DNA from: a virus
DNA: 41,572 nt
Reading direction: 5' to 3' (one strand)
IMG/VR virus record: IMGVR_UViG_3300045947_000141
Span: 1 to 41,572 of that record
Below are positions 1 through 6,540 of this stretch, one piece after another. The notes below the pieces were generated by a model that had not been told where the DNA came from, did no database searches, and saw only the letters and a list, made by a program, of their open reading frames with translations. Each line of letters starts with the position of its first letter. Position 1 is the first letter of the stretch. The translations under genes were made by a program, and so were the position numbers.

Positions 1-127
1 TCACGCACCTCCCTTGATCATCCGCACCACACCCTGCACCGCCGCGCGCTTCTCCTCGCGCGTGACCGCCGAGTAGCGCTCGCCGCTCTCGCCGTCTGCG
101 TGCCCGACGAGCGCACGCCGCACGAGC
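1..127. repeat. Terminal direct repeat, left copy (circular overlap)
   Basis: Bases 1-127 are identical to 41446-41572. The repeat joins the truncated right end to the left end without breaking any gene: the int stop codon at 1-3 is directly followed, on the minus strand of the circle, by the queC start at 41445. A repeat of exactly 127 bases is what a de Bruijn assembler with k=127 leaves on a circular contig, so it is best read as an assembly overlap and not as a packaged terminal redundancy. Confidence 0.93.
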
Positions 128-1221
128 TCGGACGCGTTCTGCCGCACGAGGTTGTTGCACGTGTGCCGAAGCATGTGAATCGTCGGCCGGCCGTCGAGCT
201 CGACACCAGCCGCCTTGCACACGCGCAAGATCGACTTCCGCGCGTGCGTGTTCGAGACGTACGTTGCTCCGACACGCCGCGACGGGAAGACGAGCGCACC
301 GCCGATCGCGCTGAGCTCGCGCTGGTGCTCGCGTAGTAGGTCGCGCAGCTCCTCGGGAATGACGATCGTGCGCTTGCTGCACTTCGCCTTCACGTGCCCG
401 ACATGCCCGCGCCATTGCGCGCGGCGCACACGGATCGTGCACGCGTCCAGATCGACGTCACGCCACTCGAGCGCGGACGCCTCGCCGAAGCGCAGGCCGG
501 TCCACGCCATGGTCGCGACGAGCGCCCACGCTCGACGCCACCAGGCGAAAGGCTCCGTGCGACGCTCAAGCGGTCCTACTGCCGTTGAATCGGACTGCCG
601 GGTTTTTGTCCCGGGCGCTTGAGCGCCGCACGCAACCGGCCCCGCGACCAAGAACGAGCGCAGCTCCTCGAGCGAGAGCCCGCGGCCCTCGTCCTCGATG
701 CGCTCGTCCTCGCGCACGTCCCGCTTCACGCTCACGCCCTCGACGATGTGCGTGCACTTCTCCTCGTGCGCGAACGTACGCAGCACGCGGAGGCGCCCGT
801 CGACCGTATCCGTAGCGTCTCCGCCCTCGCGAGCGCCGAGGAGCGCACCGCGCACGTCGGCGGGCTCGATCGCGTCGAGCCAGTAGTCGCCAAGGAGCTC
901 GCGCCACCACGCGACCGCGCTTCCGTACGTGCTGTGCGTGCTCGGTTTCACCGCCAGCTTCTTCTCGGCAAGCCACGCGTCCATGGCTTCACCCAGCCTC
1001 CGACGTGCGCCGCTTGGTGTCGCGCGAGTGCGCTCGTTCAGCCATTTTGCGCGCTCGCTCGCGCGGACTCTCGCCGCCTCCGGCGCGTCGGCCGCTACGA
1101 TCTGCCTGTCGATCTCGTGGCGCTTGCCGGTCTTGGGGTGAATCAGCTCCGCGCGGATCCGATACCACCGCTGCCCCAGCTCGTCCGTGTGCAAGTACGA
1201 CACTCCCGGAAATCTCTTCAT
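1..1221 (-). CDS. int: Tyrosine recombinase, phage integrase
   Basis: Site-specific recombinase, 406 aa, that should integrate the circle at a host tRNA-Gly gene and, with Xis, excise it. The N-terminal part (about 1-170) holds the arm- and core-binding region. The catalytic domain shows the family residues: Arg in TGLRFGE (about 244), a Lys in KAKCSKRT, HMLRH (His and Arg about 349/352), GH about 374 and the nucleophile Tyr in GERYS about 383. The ATG at 1221 is chosen because GAGAGG lies just upstream; the frame is open to 1287 but without a better start. Around residues 200-221 there is an extra loop encoded by a structured palindromic segment (see 563-625). The stop TGA abuts the queC ATG, so int and queC are probably co-translated. 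Confidence 0.93.
   Translation of the reverse strand: MKRFPGVSYLHTDELGQRWYRIRAELIHPKTGKRHEIDRQIVAADAPEAARVRASERAKWLNERTRATPSGARRRLGEAMDAWLAEKKLAVKPSTHSTYGSAVAWWRELLGDYWLDAIEPADVRGALLGAREGGDATDTVDGRLRVLRTFAHEEKCTHIVEGVSVKRDVREDERIEDEGRGLSLEELRSFLVAGPVACGAQAPGTKTRQSDSTAVGPLERRTEPFAWWRRAWALVATMAWTGLRFGEASALEWRDVDLDACTIRVRRAQWRGHVGHVKAKCSKRTIVIPEELRDLLREHQRELSAIGGALVFPSRRVGATYVSNTHARKSILRVCKAAGVELDGRPTIHMLRHTCNNLVRQNASELVRRALVGHADGESGERYSAVTREEKRAAVQGVVRMIKGGA
563..625 (-). repeat. 63-bp structured palindromic insert inside int
   Basis: The ends form a perfect 10-bp inverted repeat, CGCTCAAGCG at 563-572 and CGCTTGAGCG at 616-625. The interior folds as two further small hairpins: GTCC/GGAC (573-576, 592-595) and CCGGG/CCCGG around a T-rich loop (about 598-614). 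The length of 63 bases is a multiple of three and keeps int in frame. It adds about 21 residues between the core-binding and catalytic parts, a place where integrases normally have a short linker. This resembles a repeated palindromic element inserted in a coding region. A copy elsewhere in a host genome has not been checked. Confidence 0.55.
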
Positions 1222-1420
1222 CTCGACCTCTCCGAATCCACGCGTCCACGTCGGACACGTGGAAGAGCAGGATCCCTCTCGCGCCACGTCCGTACAACAC
1301 CGGGCCCTTGCCCCTGCGCACGAGCTGCCGCACCGCGCTTGGAGTGCAGCGCAAGATCTCGGCTACCTCGAGCGTCGAGAGCAGCGCGCGCACGTCCTCG
1401 CTCACGCGTGCGTCACCCAC
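989..1420 (-). CDS. xis: Excisionase-like MerR-type HTH protein
   Basis: The first 66 residues of this 143 aa frame are a compact helix-turn-helix of the excisionase/MerR group: LSTLEVAEILRCTPSAVRQL followed by a basic wing and VSDVDAWIRR. Such proteins bend DNA and steer integrase toward excision. The GTG start at 1420 overlaps the end of the upstream gene by 8 bases. The int start at 1221 lies at codon 67, exactly where the HTH domain ends, so the remaining 77 Arg/Ala/Asp-rich residues overlap the int N-terminus in another frame. That tail may have no function, simply lacking a stop in GC-rich DNA. The domain call is by motif only. Confidence 0.72.
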   Translation of the reverse strand: MGDARVSEDVRALLSTLEVAEILRCTPSAVRQLVRRGKGPVLYGRGARGILLFHVSDVDAWIRRGRDEEISGSVVLAHGRAGAAVVSDPRGADSPQDRQAPRDRQADRSGRRAGGGESPRERARKMAERAHSRDTKRRTSEAG

Positions 1421-1649
1421 GGCGCGCCCTCCGCTTGCGTTGCCGGGCGGGCACGGGCGTGGTCAGCGTCGCGAGGGGCGCATCGTAGTTGCAGTCGACG
1501 CTCACGCAGTAGGCGCTCAGCGCAGCCGGTGCGTAGTAGATCTCGTTGGCGTAGCCAACCGATCGCGAAGTCATCATCGCGGCAGCCACGGCGTCTCCGC
1601 ACCGCGGGCAGCGCGGGTATTCGCCGCTCTTGAGGGTGCGGTCAGCCAT
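1413..1649 (-). CDS. Small zinc-ribbon-like protein
   Basis: 78 aa; I do not recognise the family. Near the N-terminus YPRCPRCGDAV has a CxxC knuckle, and a second pair lies in AYCVSVDCNYD, together a plausible four-Cys zinc site. The C-terminus is basic (ARQRKRRARRG), which fits nucleic-acid binding. The ATG at 1649 overlaps the upstream stop by 8 bases and the stop overlaps the xis start by 8 bases, so it is part of the leftward chain. Its place next to xis and int is the only hint to its role. Confidence 0.6.
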   Translation of the reverse strand: MADRTLKSGEYPRCPRCGDAVAAAMMTSRSVGYANEIYYAPAALSAYCVSVDCNYDAPLATLTTPVPARQRKRRARRG

Positions 1650-1874
1650 CGCCCACCTCCGCACGCAGCGCGGCGAGGGCTGCGTCGAGTGCGTCGGACA
1701 CGTTTTGCTGGTGGTCCAGTATGTCCACGTCGTCGGCATCGGCAGTGTCGCGGTACGCCAGCGTCATCTCGAGCACGTCGAGCAGCGCCAACAGCGTCGC
1801 TCGCGCGAGTGGTTGGTGCTCCGATTCGCCCGTTGCCGCCAGCACCGCCTTCGCCCGCTCGATCACGTCGTCGC

Positions 1875-1878
<4 letters not shown>
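1642..1878 (-). CDS. Hypothetical protein, leftward operon
   Basis: 78 aa, acidic and predicted helical (VIERAKAVLAA, ATLLALLDVLEMTLAYRD, DALDAALAALRAE), without a domain I can name. The GTG at 1878 forms a GTGA overlap with the stop of the Ala-rich gene, which is the reason for preferring it over the open frame extending to 1968. No membrane segment or Cys motif is seen. Confidence 0.62.
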
Positions 1879-2472
<594 letters not shown>

Positions 2473-2483
<11 letters not shown>

Positions 2484-2823
2484 TTTTCACCTCACTCACA
2501 AGCGCGTCTCCGACGAGCGCGCGCAGGTCAGCAACGATCGCCGCCGCCGTCTTGCGGCACGGCGCCTCGCGCGAGCACCTCACAACCATGGTCACCAGCG
2601 TGCGGTGCTGCGCCTTCAGCGCTTCGACTCGGCGCAGTCCCTCGGCTGCGTCGATCACCGGTTCCACCGGCCGCACGCGCGTCACCGGCTGCCCCGGAAA
2701 CGCCGGCACAAGCGGTGCGGACGTGCGCTCCTGCACGTATTGCGCGAGCTGGTCGATGCGTTCCCACAGGTCGGCCTCGAGGCGGGCGATGCGTGCTTCG
2801 ATCGCGTCGACACGGTCATCCAT
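2473..2823 (-). CDS. Coiled-coil hypothetical protein
   Basis: 116 aa. The N-terminus MDDRVDAIEARIARLEADLW is a clear heptad coiled coil running to about residue 35; a Pro/Val linker (PLVPAFPGQPVTRVRPVEP) and a second helical part with RCSREAPCRKT follow. The ATG at 2823 lies within the last bases of the upstream HTH gene (8-base overlap), which favours it over the longer open frame. Function unknown. Confidence 0.65.
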
Positions 2824-3085
2824 TACGCGCCTCCCTCCGGCGCCGAGTCTCACCGCCGAATGCGGAAACGCGCCTGTTGCCGAAGAGCGCAGAACGCTCA
2901 ACCTGGAGCACAAACGCAACCGCGTCGAGGATTTCGTCCCATGGGCGGTGGGAGTACACCCGCATGCCGCTCTCGAAGGCGCGATACGACGTCGGCGCCC
3001 ACCCGAGCGCGAACGCCATCCGACGCACAGTAAGCTTTCGCTCGCGACGAAGCGCCCGCGCGTAGTGTCCGTTGCGATGGATCAC
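2816..3085 (-). CDS. Small HTH (XRE-like) DNA-binding protein
   Basis: 89 aa. The central stretch YARALRRERKLTVRRMAFAL followed by GWAPTSYRAFESG has the helix-turn-helix spacing of Cro/C1-type regulators, with a basic recognition segment. It could regulate the leftward operon or act as an accessory excision factor. The GTG at 3085 makes a GTGA overlap with the upstream gene. The match is to the fold pattern only; no closer relative is recognised. Confidence 0.6.
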   Translation of the reverse strand: MIHRNGHYARALRRERKLTVRRMAFALGWAPTSYRAFESGMRVYSHRPWDEILDAVAFVLQVERSALFGNRRVSAFGGETRRRREARNG

Positions 3086-3420
3086 GGCCCCACCGGCCTT
3101 CCTGCGATTAGGTCGCGAAGCTGGTCCGCGAGGAGGCCGTTCCTGAGCGCGCAGCGCAGAAGCCGGCGATAGATCCATTGCTCGTCCGCGCCGATGATCT
3201 CGAAACCGAAAAGGTGCCCATACGTGAAGCACCAGCGCTCGAGCTCGTCACGAGTTCCGCTCTCCGCTAGCGCGTCGATGTCCGCCGCCATCGCCTCACG
3301 CAGCTCGCGTGAGTCCGCGCGCAGCCGAGCGAGGTTGTCCGACTGCTCCACCACAGTCTCGTCTGCACGGTGCGCAGATGCGGTAAGGGGAGTCGGAGCG
3401 GTCCACTTACTCTCTGCCAT
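3082..3420 (-). CDS. Hypothetical protein, leftward operon
   Basis: 112 aa, helical and acidic. A polar N-terminus is followed by LARLRADSRELREAMAADID and then an aromatic stretch, RWCFTYGHLFGFEIIGADEQ, ending in a basic helix RRLLRCALRNGLLADQLRDL. No known domain. It overlaps the upstream Cys-rich gene by 14 bases and the HTH gene downstream by GTGA. Confidence 0.62.
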   Translation of the reverse strand: MAESKWTAPTPLTASAHRADETVVEQSDNLARLRADSRELREAMAADIDALAESGTRDELERWCFTYGHLFGFEIIGADEQWIYRRLLRCALRNGLLADQLRDLIAGRPVGP

Positions 3421-3619
3421 CGTCGGACTCCGGCGGTGTCAACGGCATCATGTCCGGCGTGTCCATGCGCGGGAGCACAGGGCATTCGTGCGCCACCCCG
3501 TAGAGCTCACCGCACTCGCAGCGATCGCAGTCACAGTTGCCCGCGTAGAAAACGCGGCAATCGATCTCGTGGTACTCGCTGCCGTGGAGACGCATGTAGT
3601 CCGTCAGCTTGTGCATCAT
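3407..3619 (-). CDS. Small Cys-rich protein
   Basis: 70 aa with a dense cysteine cluster, YAGNCDCDRCECGELYG plus CP further on, able to bind one zinc ion. Of the tandem ATGs at 3619 and 3616, the first forms an ATGA overlap with the upstream gene and is preferred. No function can be assigned. Confidence 0.6.
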   Translation of the reverse strand: MMHKLTDYMRLHGSEYHEIDCRVFYAGNCDCDRCECGELYGVAHECPVLPRMDTPDMMPLTPPESDDGRE

Positions 3620-3786
3620 GGCACCCATCCTCGCGCGCGGTCCTTCGCGTCCTGTGCGCAGTACTCGCAGAGCGGCGTACCATCTGCGTGCTCCGTCGTC
3701 GCCGGTTCCCAGCACGCATCGCAGACGGGGTCGTTGTCGTCTTGCGTGCGACGCACGTCCCACTCGGCGTAGTCGTAGAGCTCCAT
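3616..3786 (-). CDS. 56-aa zinc-ribbon micro-protein
   Basis: A short frame encoding 56 aa, beginning MELYDYAEWDVRR, with two CxxC pairs (PVCDACWEP and PLCEYCAQD) 16 residues apart, the classic spacing of a four-Cys zinc ribbon. The start codon overlaps the upstream stop as TGATG and the stop overlaps the next start as ATGA, so it fills what would otherwise be a gap in the overlapping chain. Too short for many gene finders. Probably a DNA- or RNA-polymerase-associated or DksA-like small zinc protein; that is speculation. Confidence 0.66.
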   Translation of the reverse strand: MELYDYAEWDVRRTQDDNDPVCDACWEPATTEHADGTPLCEYCAQDAKDRARGWVP

Positions 3787-4070
3787 CAGAGCACCGACCG
3801 GCGCATGAGCGCATCGATCTCGTCATGGTCCGTCAGCTCTGCGAGGGCGGTGTCGAGCGCATCGCGCAGCGTCCGGAGCGTACGGATAGCGACATGCAGC
3901 GCATGTGCTTCGGTCTCGCCATCCACAGTGGCGAGCACGGTGCACGTGCTGACGCGCAGCAGGGTGGCGGTCCACTTTCCGTGGTGCTCGTGCAGAGCGA
4001 TCTCGACCGGTCCCGCGTGGACGTGCGTCTGACGCTGCGTGCTCTCGTGGCGTTCGATGTGGGCGGTCAT
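3786..4070 (-). CDS. Hypothetical protein, leftward operon
   Basis: 94 aa. The first half is beta-rich (GPVEIALHEHHGKWTATLLR, TCTVLATVDGETEAH), the second half is a long helix ending in DEIDALMRRSVL. Unusually rich in His (HIERHE, HVHAG, HEHH). The ATG at 4070 makes an ATGA overlap with the operon's first gene. No known family. Confidence 0.62.
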   Translation of the reverse strand: MTAHIERHESTQRQTHVHAGPVEIALHEHHGKWTATLLRVSTCTVLATVDGETEAHALHVAIRTLRTLRDALDTALAELTDHDEIDALMRRSVL

Positions 4071-4282
4071 GCGCACGCCCTCCACGCTCCACGCCGGAGC
4101 TCTACCATCGCTGCCTCGTGCGCCTCAGCGAACGTCCGTCCCTCGCCTCGCCCGCCGGCCGTGAGCTCCGGCGTTGCGACGTAGAGCACGACGAACCAAC
4201 GTCCATGCACCTCGTGCGCTGCGCTGGCGATCACTTCCGACCGCGCTCGCGCCAGACCTGGAATCGCCACCATGGCTCCCAT
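4067..4282 (-). CDS. First gene of the leftward operon, hypothetical
   Basis: 71 aa. Residues about 20-60 read as a small beta-beta-alpha unit (EVHGRWFVVLYVATPEL, then TFAEAHEAAMVELRRG), similar in layout to the product of the next gene, so the two may be distant relatives. The ATG at 4282 is preceded by AGGAGGTG 6 nt upstream, a near-ideal ribosome site, and lies about 20 nt downstream of the predicted start of transcription from the leftward promoter. Confidence 0.66.
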   Translation of the reverse strand: MGAMVAIPGLARARSEVIASAAHEVHGRWFVVLYVATPELTAGGRGEGRTFAEAHEAAMVELRRGAWRACA

Positions 4283-4303
4283 GACCGCACCTCCTGACCG
4301 CAT

Positions 4304-4332
4304 ACTGTAGTGTGAGCACTATAGCGTGTCAA
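4304..4332 (-). promoter_or_regulatory. Leftward early promoter PL
   Basis: On the minus strand TTGACA (4327-4332, perfect -35) is separated by 17 bases from TACAGT (4304-4309, 4 of 6 for -10). It points at the leftward operon, whose first ATG with a strong ribosome site is at 4282. An operator-like dyad fills the spacer, so the repressor should shut this promoter in a lysogen. Confidence 0.78.
4306..4323. promoter_or_regulatory. Operator OL
   Basis: Read on the minus strand, TATAGTGCTCACACTACA is an 18-base imperfect dyad (TAGTG-N4-CACTA core). It has the same length, the same TATAG left arm and the same position between -35 and -10 as the better palindrome OR at 5294-5311. This is the likely binding site of the repressor and/or Cro-like protein. 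Confidence 0.55.
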
Positions 4333-4354
4333 GAAGATTTTGGATGGCTACGAT
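4326..4354 (+). promoter_or_regulatory. Weak candidate promoter for the lipoprotein
   Basis: GTGTCA (4326-4331) and TACGAT (4349-4354), each 4 of 6 matches, are 17 bases apart, and the -10 ends 6 nt before the ATG at 4361. If real, transcription would begin at or next to the start codon. Its -35 overlaps the -35 of PL on the other strand, so the two may interfere. No other promoter or ribosome site is visible for this gene. Confidence 0.3.
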
Positions 4355-4360
4355 GTCCGC

Positions 4361-4768
4361 ATGCGAATGTGCCTCGTGCTTGGGCTATTGCTTGCCGCCT
4401 GCGACCCTGGGACGGACGGGGAGGACGGCGGCCGGACTGACGCCGGGGACGCGGGGCCCGCTGCCTGTGCAGCGGCTCCGGCGTTCGCCCCTGCGTTCGG
4501 CGCAGACTACTTCTGCCCGAGCGTGGGCGACGGAGTAAGAATGGCACTTGCCGGCGAACTTGACGCTGAGCTGCTAGACGCCGGCTGCCATTCGTACGAT
4601 GACGCCGGCGCGGACGCGGGCGGCGCATGCAACCCATGGGATCGCGGGTGGGCGGTTGTCCTCGGCTGCTCGCGCTGGGAGCTCTGCCAGATCGGTATCG
4701 GAACCGCCGACGGCGGCGTGGGCTGCTACCACTGCGCGGCCTGGGGCCCAAGTCCCTGGGGGCTTTAG
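4361..4768 (+). CDS. Secreted lipoprotein, probable lysogenic-conversion gene
   Basis: 135 aa. The N-terminus MRMCLVLGLLLAAC is a short signal peptide with a lipobox (LAAC), so Cys14 should be lipidated and the protein anchored in the cell envelope. It is followed by an Asp/Gly/Ala linker (DPGTDGEDGGRTDAGDAG) of the kind common in Myxococcota lipoproteins, then a Cys-rich domain with about nine cysteines. The gene lies on the opposite strand to its neighbours, between the repressor and PL, the usual place for a moron expressed from a prophage. The TTG at 4340 would spoil the signal peptide, so the ATG at 4361 is chosen. It ends in a 4-base overlap with the repressor gene, tail to tail. It may alter phage adsorption or the envelope. 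Confidence 0.68.
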   Translation: MRMCLVLGLLLAACDPGTDGEDGGRTDAGDAGPAACAAAPAFAPAFGADYFCPSVGDGVRMALAGELDAELLDAGCHSYDDAGADAGGACNPWDRGWAVVLGCSRWELCQIGIGTADGGVGCYHCAAWGPSPWGL

Positions 4769-4780
4769 CTAGCCTTTTTT
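4761..4780 (+). terminator. Intrinsic terminator of the lipoprotein gene
   Basis: GGCT (4761-4764) and AGCC (4771-4774) form a short stem, lengthened by G-U pairs, followed by six T residues (4775-4780). It overlaps the stop codons of both converging genes and would stop rightward transcription from entering the repressor gene. Confidence 0.55.
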
Positions 4781-5259
4781 GCCGTCCCTCGTATTGCGAA
4801 AAGCACCGCCGCGTAGCGCTCGACGCTCGGTGGTTCGTCGGAGGTGTAGCGCGTAGATCCGAGTATGGTCCGCTCGGATTGGCTCATCCCCCGACCCAGT
4901 TCTGTGCTCAAAAACCGTGCCCACTCCTCGTGCTCTGACTCAGTCACCGGTTCGTCCTCTCCGAGCAGGTAGGACGTGGAGACCCCCGTCACGACTGACA
5001 GCGCGTGCAAATTTTCTGCTTCGAGATCGGGAGTGACCATTTCCTCCCACGCCAGGATGGTCGTATAGGCGACCCCCAGGGCTCGCATTAGCTCGGACCG
5101 GTTCATGCCTCGGGTGAGATAGGCGGCCCGGACGCGCTCACCGAAGTTCTGCGCCGTCTCGAGCGTGGGCTCTCGACGCCTCGGCTTTGCCCTCGGCTTT
5201 GGCTTCGCGTTCACGCCTCGCAGCGTAAGCGCGCTTGTAGCCCACGTCGTCGAGTGCAC
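4765..5259 (-). CDS. Phage repressor, HTH without a protease domain
   Basis: 164 aa. After a basic leader (AKPKPRAKPRRREP) residues about 38-100 form a Cro/C1-type HTH: FGERVRAAYLTRGMNRSELM, then RALGVAYTTILAWEEM. The C-terminal 65 residues are acidic and helical. No LexA/S24 peptidase domain is present: there is no Ala-Gly cleavage site followed by Ser/Lys motifs and the protein is too short. By position, divergent from the Cro-like gene and flanked by operator dyads, this is the lysogeny repressor. Start choice is uncertain: GTG at 5259 (possibly leaderless) or GTG at 5214. Confidence 0.75.
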   Translation of the reverse strand: MHSTTWATSALTLRGVNAKPKPRAKPRRREPTLETAQNFGERVRAAYLTRGMNRSELMRALGVAYTTILAWEEMVTPDLEAENLHALSVVTGVSTSYLLGEDEPVTESEHEEWARFLSTELGRGMSQSERTILGSTRYTSDEPPSVERYAAVLFAIRGTAKKAS

Positions 5260-5283
5260 GCGCTACAACCTACGCATTTCTTC

Positions 5284-5313
5284 TTGACGGCGCTATAGCT
5301 TCGAGGCTATACC
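5284..5313 (+). promoter_or_regulatory. Rightward early promoter PR
   Basis: TTGACG (5284-5289, 5 of 6) and TATACC (5308-5313, 4 of 6) are 18 bases apart. The -10 ends 8 nt before the GTG of the Cro-like gene at 5322, so the transcript would start at or within a base or two of that codon. No ribosome site fits between them. The spacer is occupied by the OR palindrome. Confidence 0.62.
5294..5311. promoter_or_regulatory. Operator OR
   Basis: TATAGCTTCGAGGCTATA is an 18-base palindrome matching its reverse complement at 16 of 18 positions. It lies between the -35 and -10 of PR and would also cover the -35 region of a promoter directed at the repressor gene. It shares geometry and the TATAG arm with OL at 4306-4323. 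Confidence 0.66.
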
Positions 5314-5321
5314 TCTATTGC

Positions 5322-5540
5322 GTGACCCTGTCTGAGTTTTTCCGTCGTGAGGGGCCCGGTGCGAAGTCGCGACTTCATCGCGAGTCTGGCATCGCGTACT
5401 CCACGCTGCACTGGATCGAGCGCGGAGTCACGCGCCCGCGCGCCGATACCGCGCAAAAGATCGAGCGCGCAACCGACGGCGCGGTAACGGCCGTTGAGCT
5501 CCTCGGTCTCACCGAGCCCTCGGATGAGGCTGCCGAGTAA
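5322..5540 (+). CDS. Cro-like small HTH regulator
   Basis: 72 aa. Almost the whole protein is one HTH: SRLHRESGIAYSTLHWIERG then RPRADTAQKIERATDGAVTA, the layout of XRE/Cro proteins. It is divergent from the repressor with OR between them, and is the first gene of the rightward transcript. The GTG at 5322 has no ribosome site and lies 8 nt after the -10, which suggests leaderless translation. It probably represses the repressor gene and tunes PR and PL. Confidence 0.78.
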   Translation: MTLSEFFRREGPGAKSRLHRESGIAYSTLHWIERGVTRPRADTAQKIERATDGAVTAVELLGLTEPSDEAAE

Positions 5541-6031
5541 TGGCCGACGCTCAGACACTCGCCCGCTTCGAGAGGGAAGTTTTCCACGAACCGAATACCG
5601 GGTGTTGGTTGTGGGGCGGATCGGTTCGCCCTGAAGGTTACGGAGTCCTGCCCGTGCGTGGTGCTGCGCCGATTGGCGCTCATCGGCTATCATGGGAGAT
5701 CCACCGCGGACCTATTCCAGCCGGCCTACATGTCTGTCACCACTGCGACGTTCGCTGGTGCGTAAACCCCGATCACCTGTTTCTCGGAACGCGTTCCGAC
5801 AACATGCGGGACATGCTTCGAAAGGGTCGGGCAGGACACGTAACAAAGCCTCACCGTGTTGTCCGAGGAGAACAGCAGCGCGCATCCAAGCTCAACGCGG
5901 ACCGTGTCCGCGAACTTCGTGTTCTGGCGGCTTCGGGCATGACTCAGCGCGCCTTGGCAGAGCGCTATGGCGTTACCCAGGCCGTTGTTTGGGGCGTTCT
6001 TCATCGGCGTTACTGGAGTCACGTCGGATGA
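5540..6031 (+). CDS. HNH endonuclease with C-terminal HTH
   Basis: 163 aa. Residues about 20-95 are an HNH nuclease of the homing type: GCWLWGGSVRPEGYG, AHRLSWEIHRGPIP, HVCHHCDVRWCVNPDHLFLG, with the H-N-H residues and two CxxC-type pairs. The C-terminus (RVRELRVLAASGMTQRALAE, RYGVTQAVVW) is an HTH that would give site recognition. Such genes are often selfish passengers, though an early gene in this operon could also aid recombination. The start overlaps the cro stop as TAATG. Confidence 0.85.
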   Translation: MADAQTLARFEREVFHEPNTGCWLWGGSVRPEGYGVLPVRGAAPIGAHRLSWEIHRGPIPAGLHVCHHCDVRWCVNPDHLFLGTRSDNMRDMLRKGRAGHVTKPHRVVRGEQQRASKLNADRVRELRVLAASGMTQRALAERYGVTQAVVWGVLHRRYWSHVG

Positions 6032-6540
6032 AGCGCACGCGGCACCTGTCCGAGCTCTGGCGCGCCATGGCCGCCGACGCGCTCTGGCGCGGAGAAATCC
6101 GAGACGCCCTGCGTCTCTACCTCCTCGCCTGGCAATGCAACGCGGTCGTAGAGCTCGACGACGACGAGCGCCCCGAGATCGTGCTGAGTGACGAGCGGCT
6201 TACCTCAACCAAGTGGCACGAGGCATTGACCAAGGCAATGGTGCAGATAGGGCTTCCCCACGTTGATATGGCAGAGCGGGAGCGCGCTGACGTGCTCGTA
6301 CCTGTCGATGTGGTGGACTACACGAAGTACGCGCCGGGTATTGCGCTACGCGGTGACCCGCTCGTCTGTTGCCCGCGGTGTCAAAAGACGGGCGAGGCGT
6401 GGGAGTGGAATACGCGAAATGCTGAGTACCCCGTACGCATCCACGTCGCGACGTTTACTCCGCGCGGGCGCCTGCGTCCCACTGCGTGGTGTGGCGTGTG
6501 GAAGGAAGAGGCGAAGCAAGCGCGGAAGGACGCGTGGTGA
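6028..6540 (+). CDS. Hypothetical early protein with zinc knuckle
   Basis: 170 aa, family not recognised. The N-terminal half is helical (HLSELWRAMAADALWRGEIR, DALRLYLLAWQCNAVVEL), the middle holds VCCPRCQKTGEAWEW with a CxxC pair and a later Cys, and the end is basic (EEAKQARKDAW). It starts with an ATGA overlap at the end of the HNH gene. Confidence 0.68.
   Translation: MKRTRHLSELWRAMAADALWRGEIRDALRLYLLAWQCNAVVELDDDERPEIVLSDERLTSTKWHEALTKAMVQIGLPHVDMAERERADVLVPVDVVDYTKYAPGIALRGDPLVCCPRCQKTGEAWEWNTRNAEYPVRIHVATFTPRGRLRPTAWCGVWKEEAKQARKDAW

Noticed and set aside
1-127. True packaged direct terminal repeats
   Set aside because: The exact length of 127 equals a common assembly k-mer and the repeat lies inside int; an assembly overlap is simpler.
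4329-4751. 140-codon minus-strand frame opposite the lipoprotein gene
   Set aside because: Arg/Pro/Ser-rich shadow, whereas the plus frame has a clear signal peptide, lipobox and terminator.
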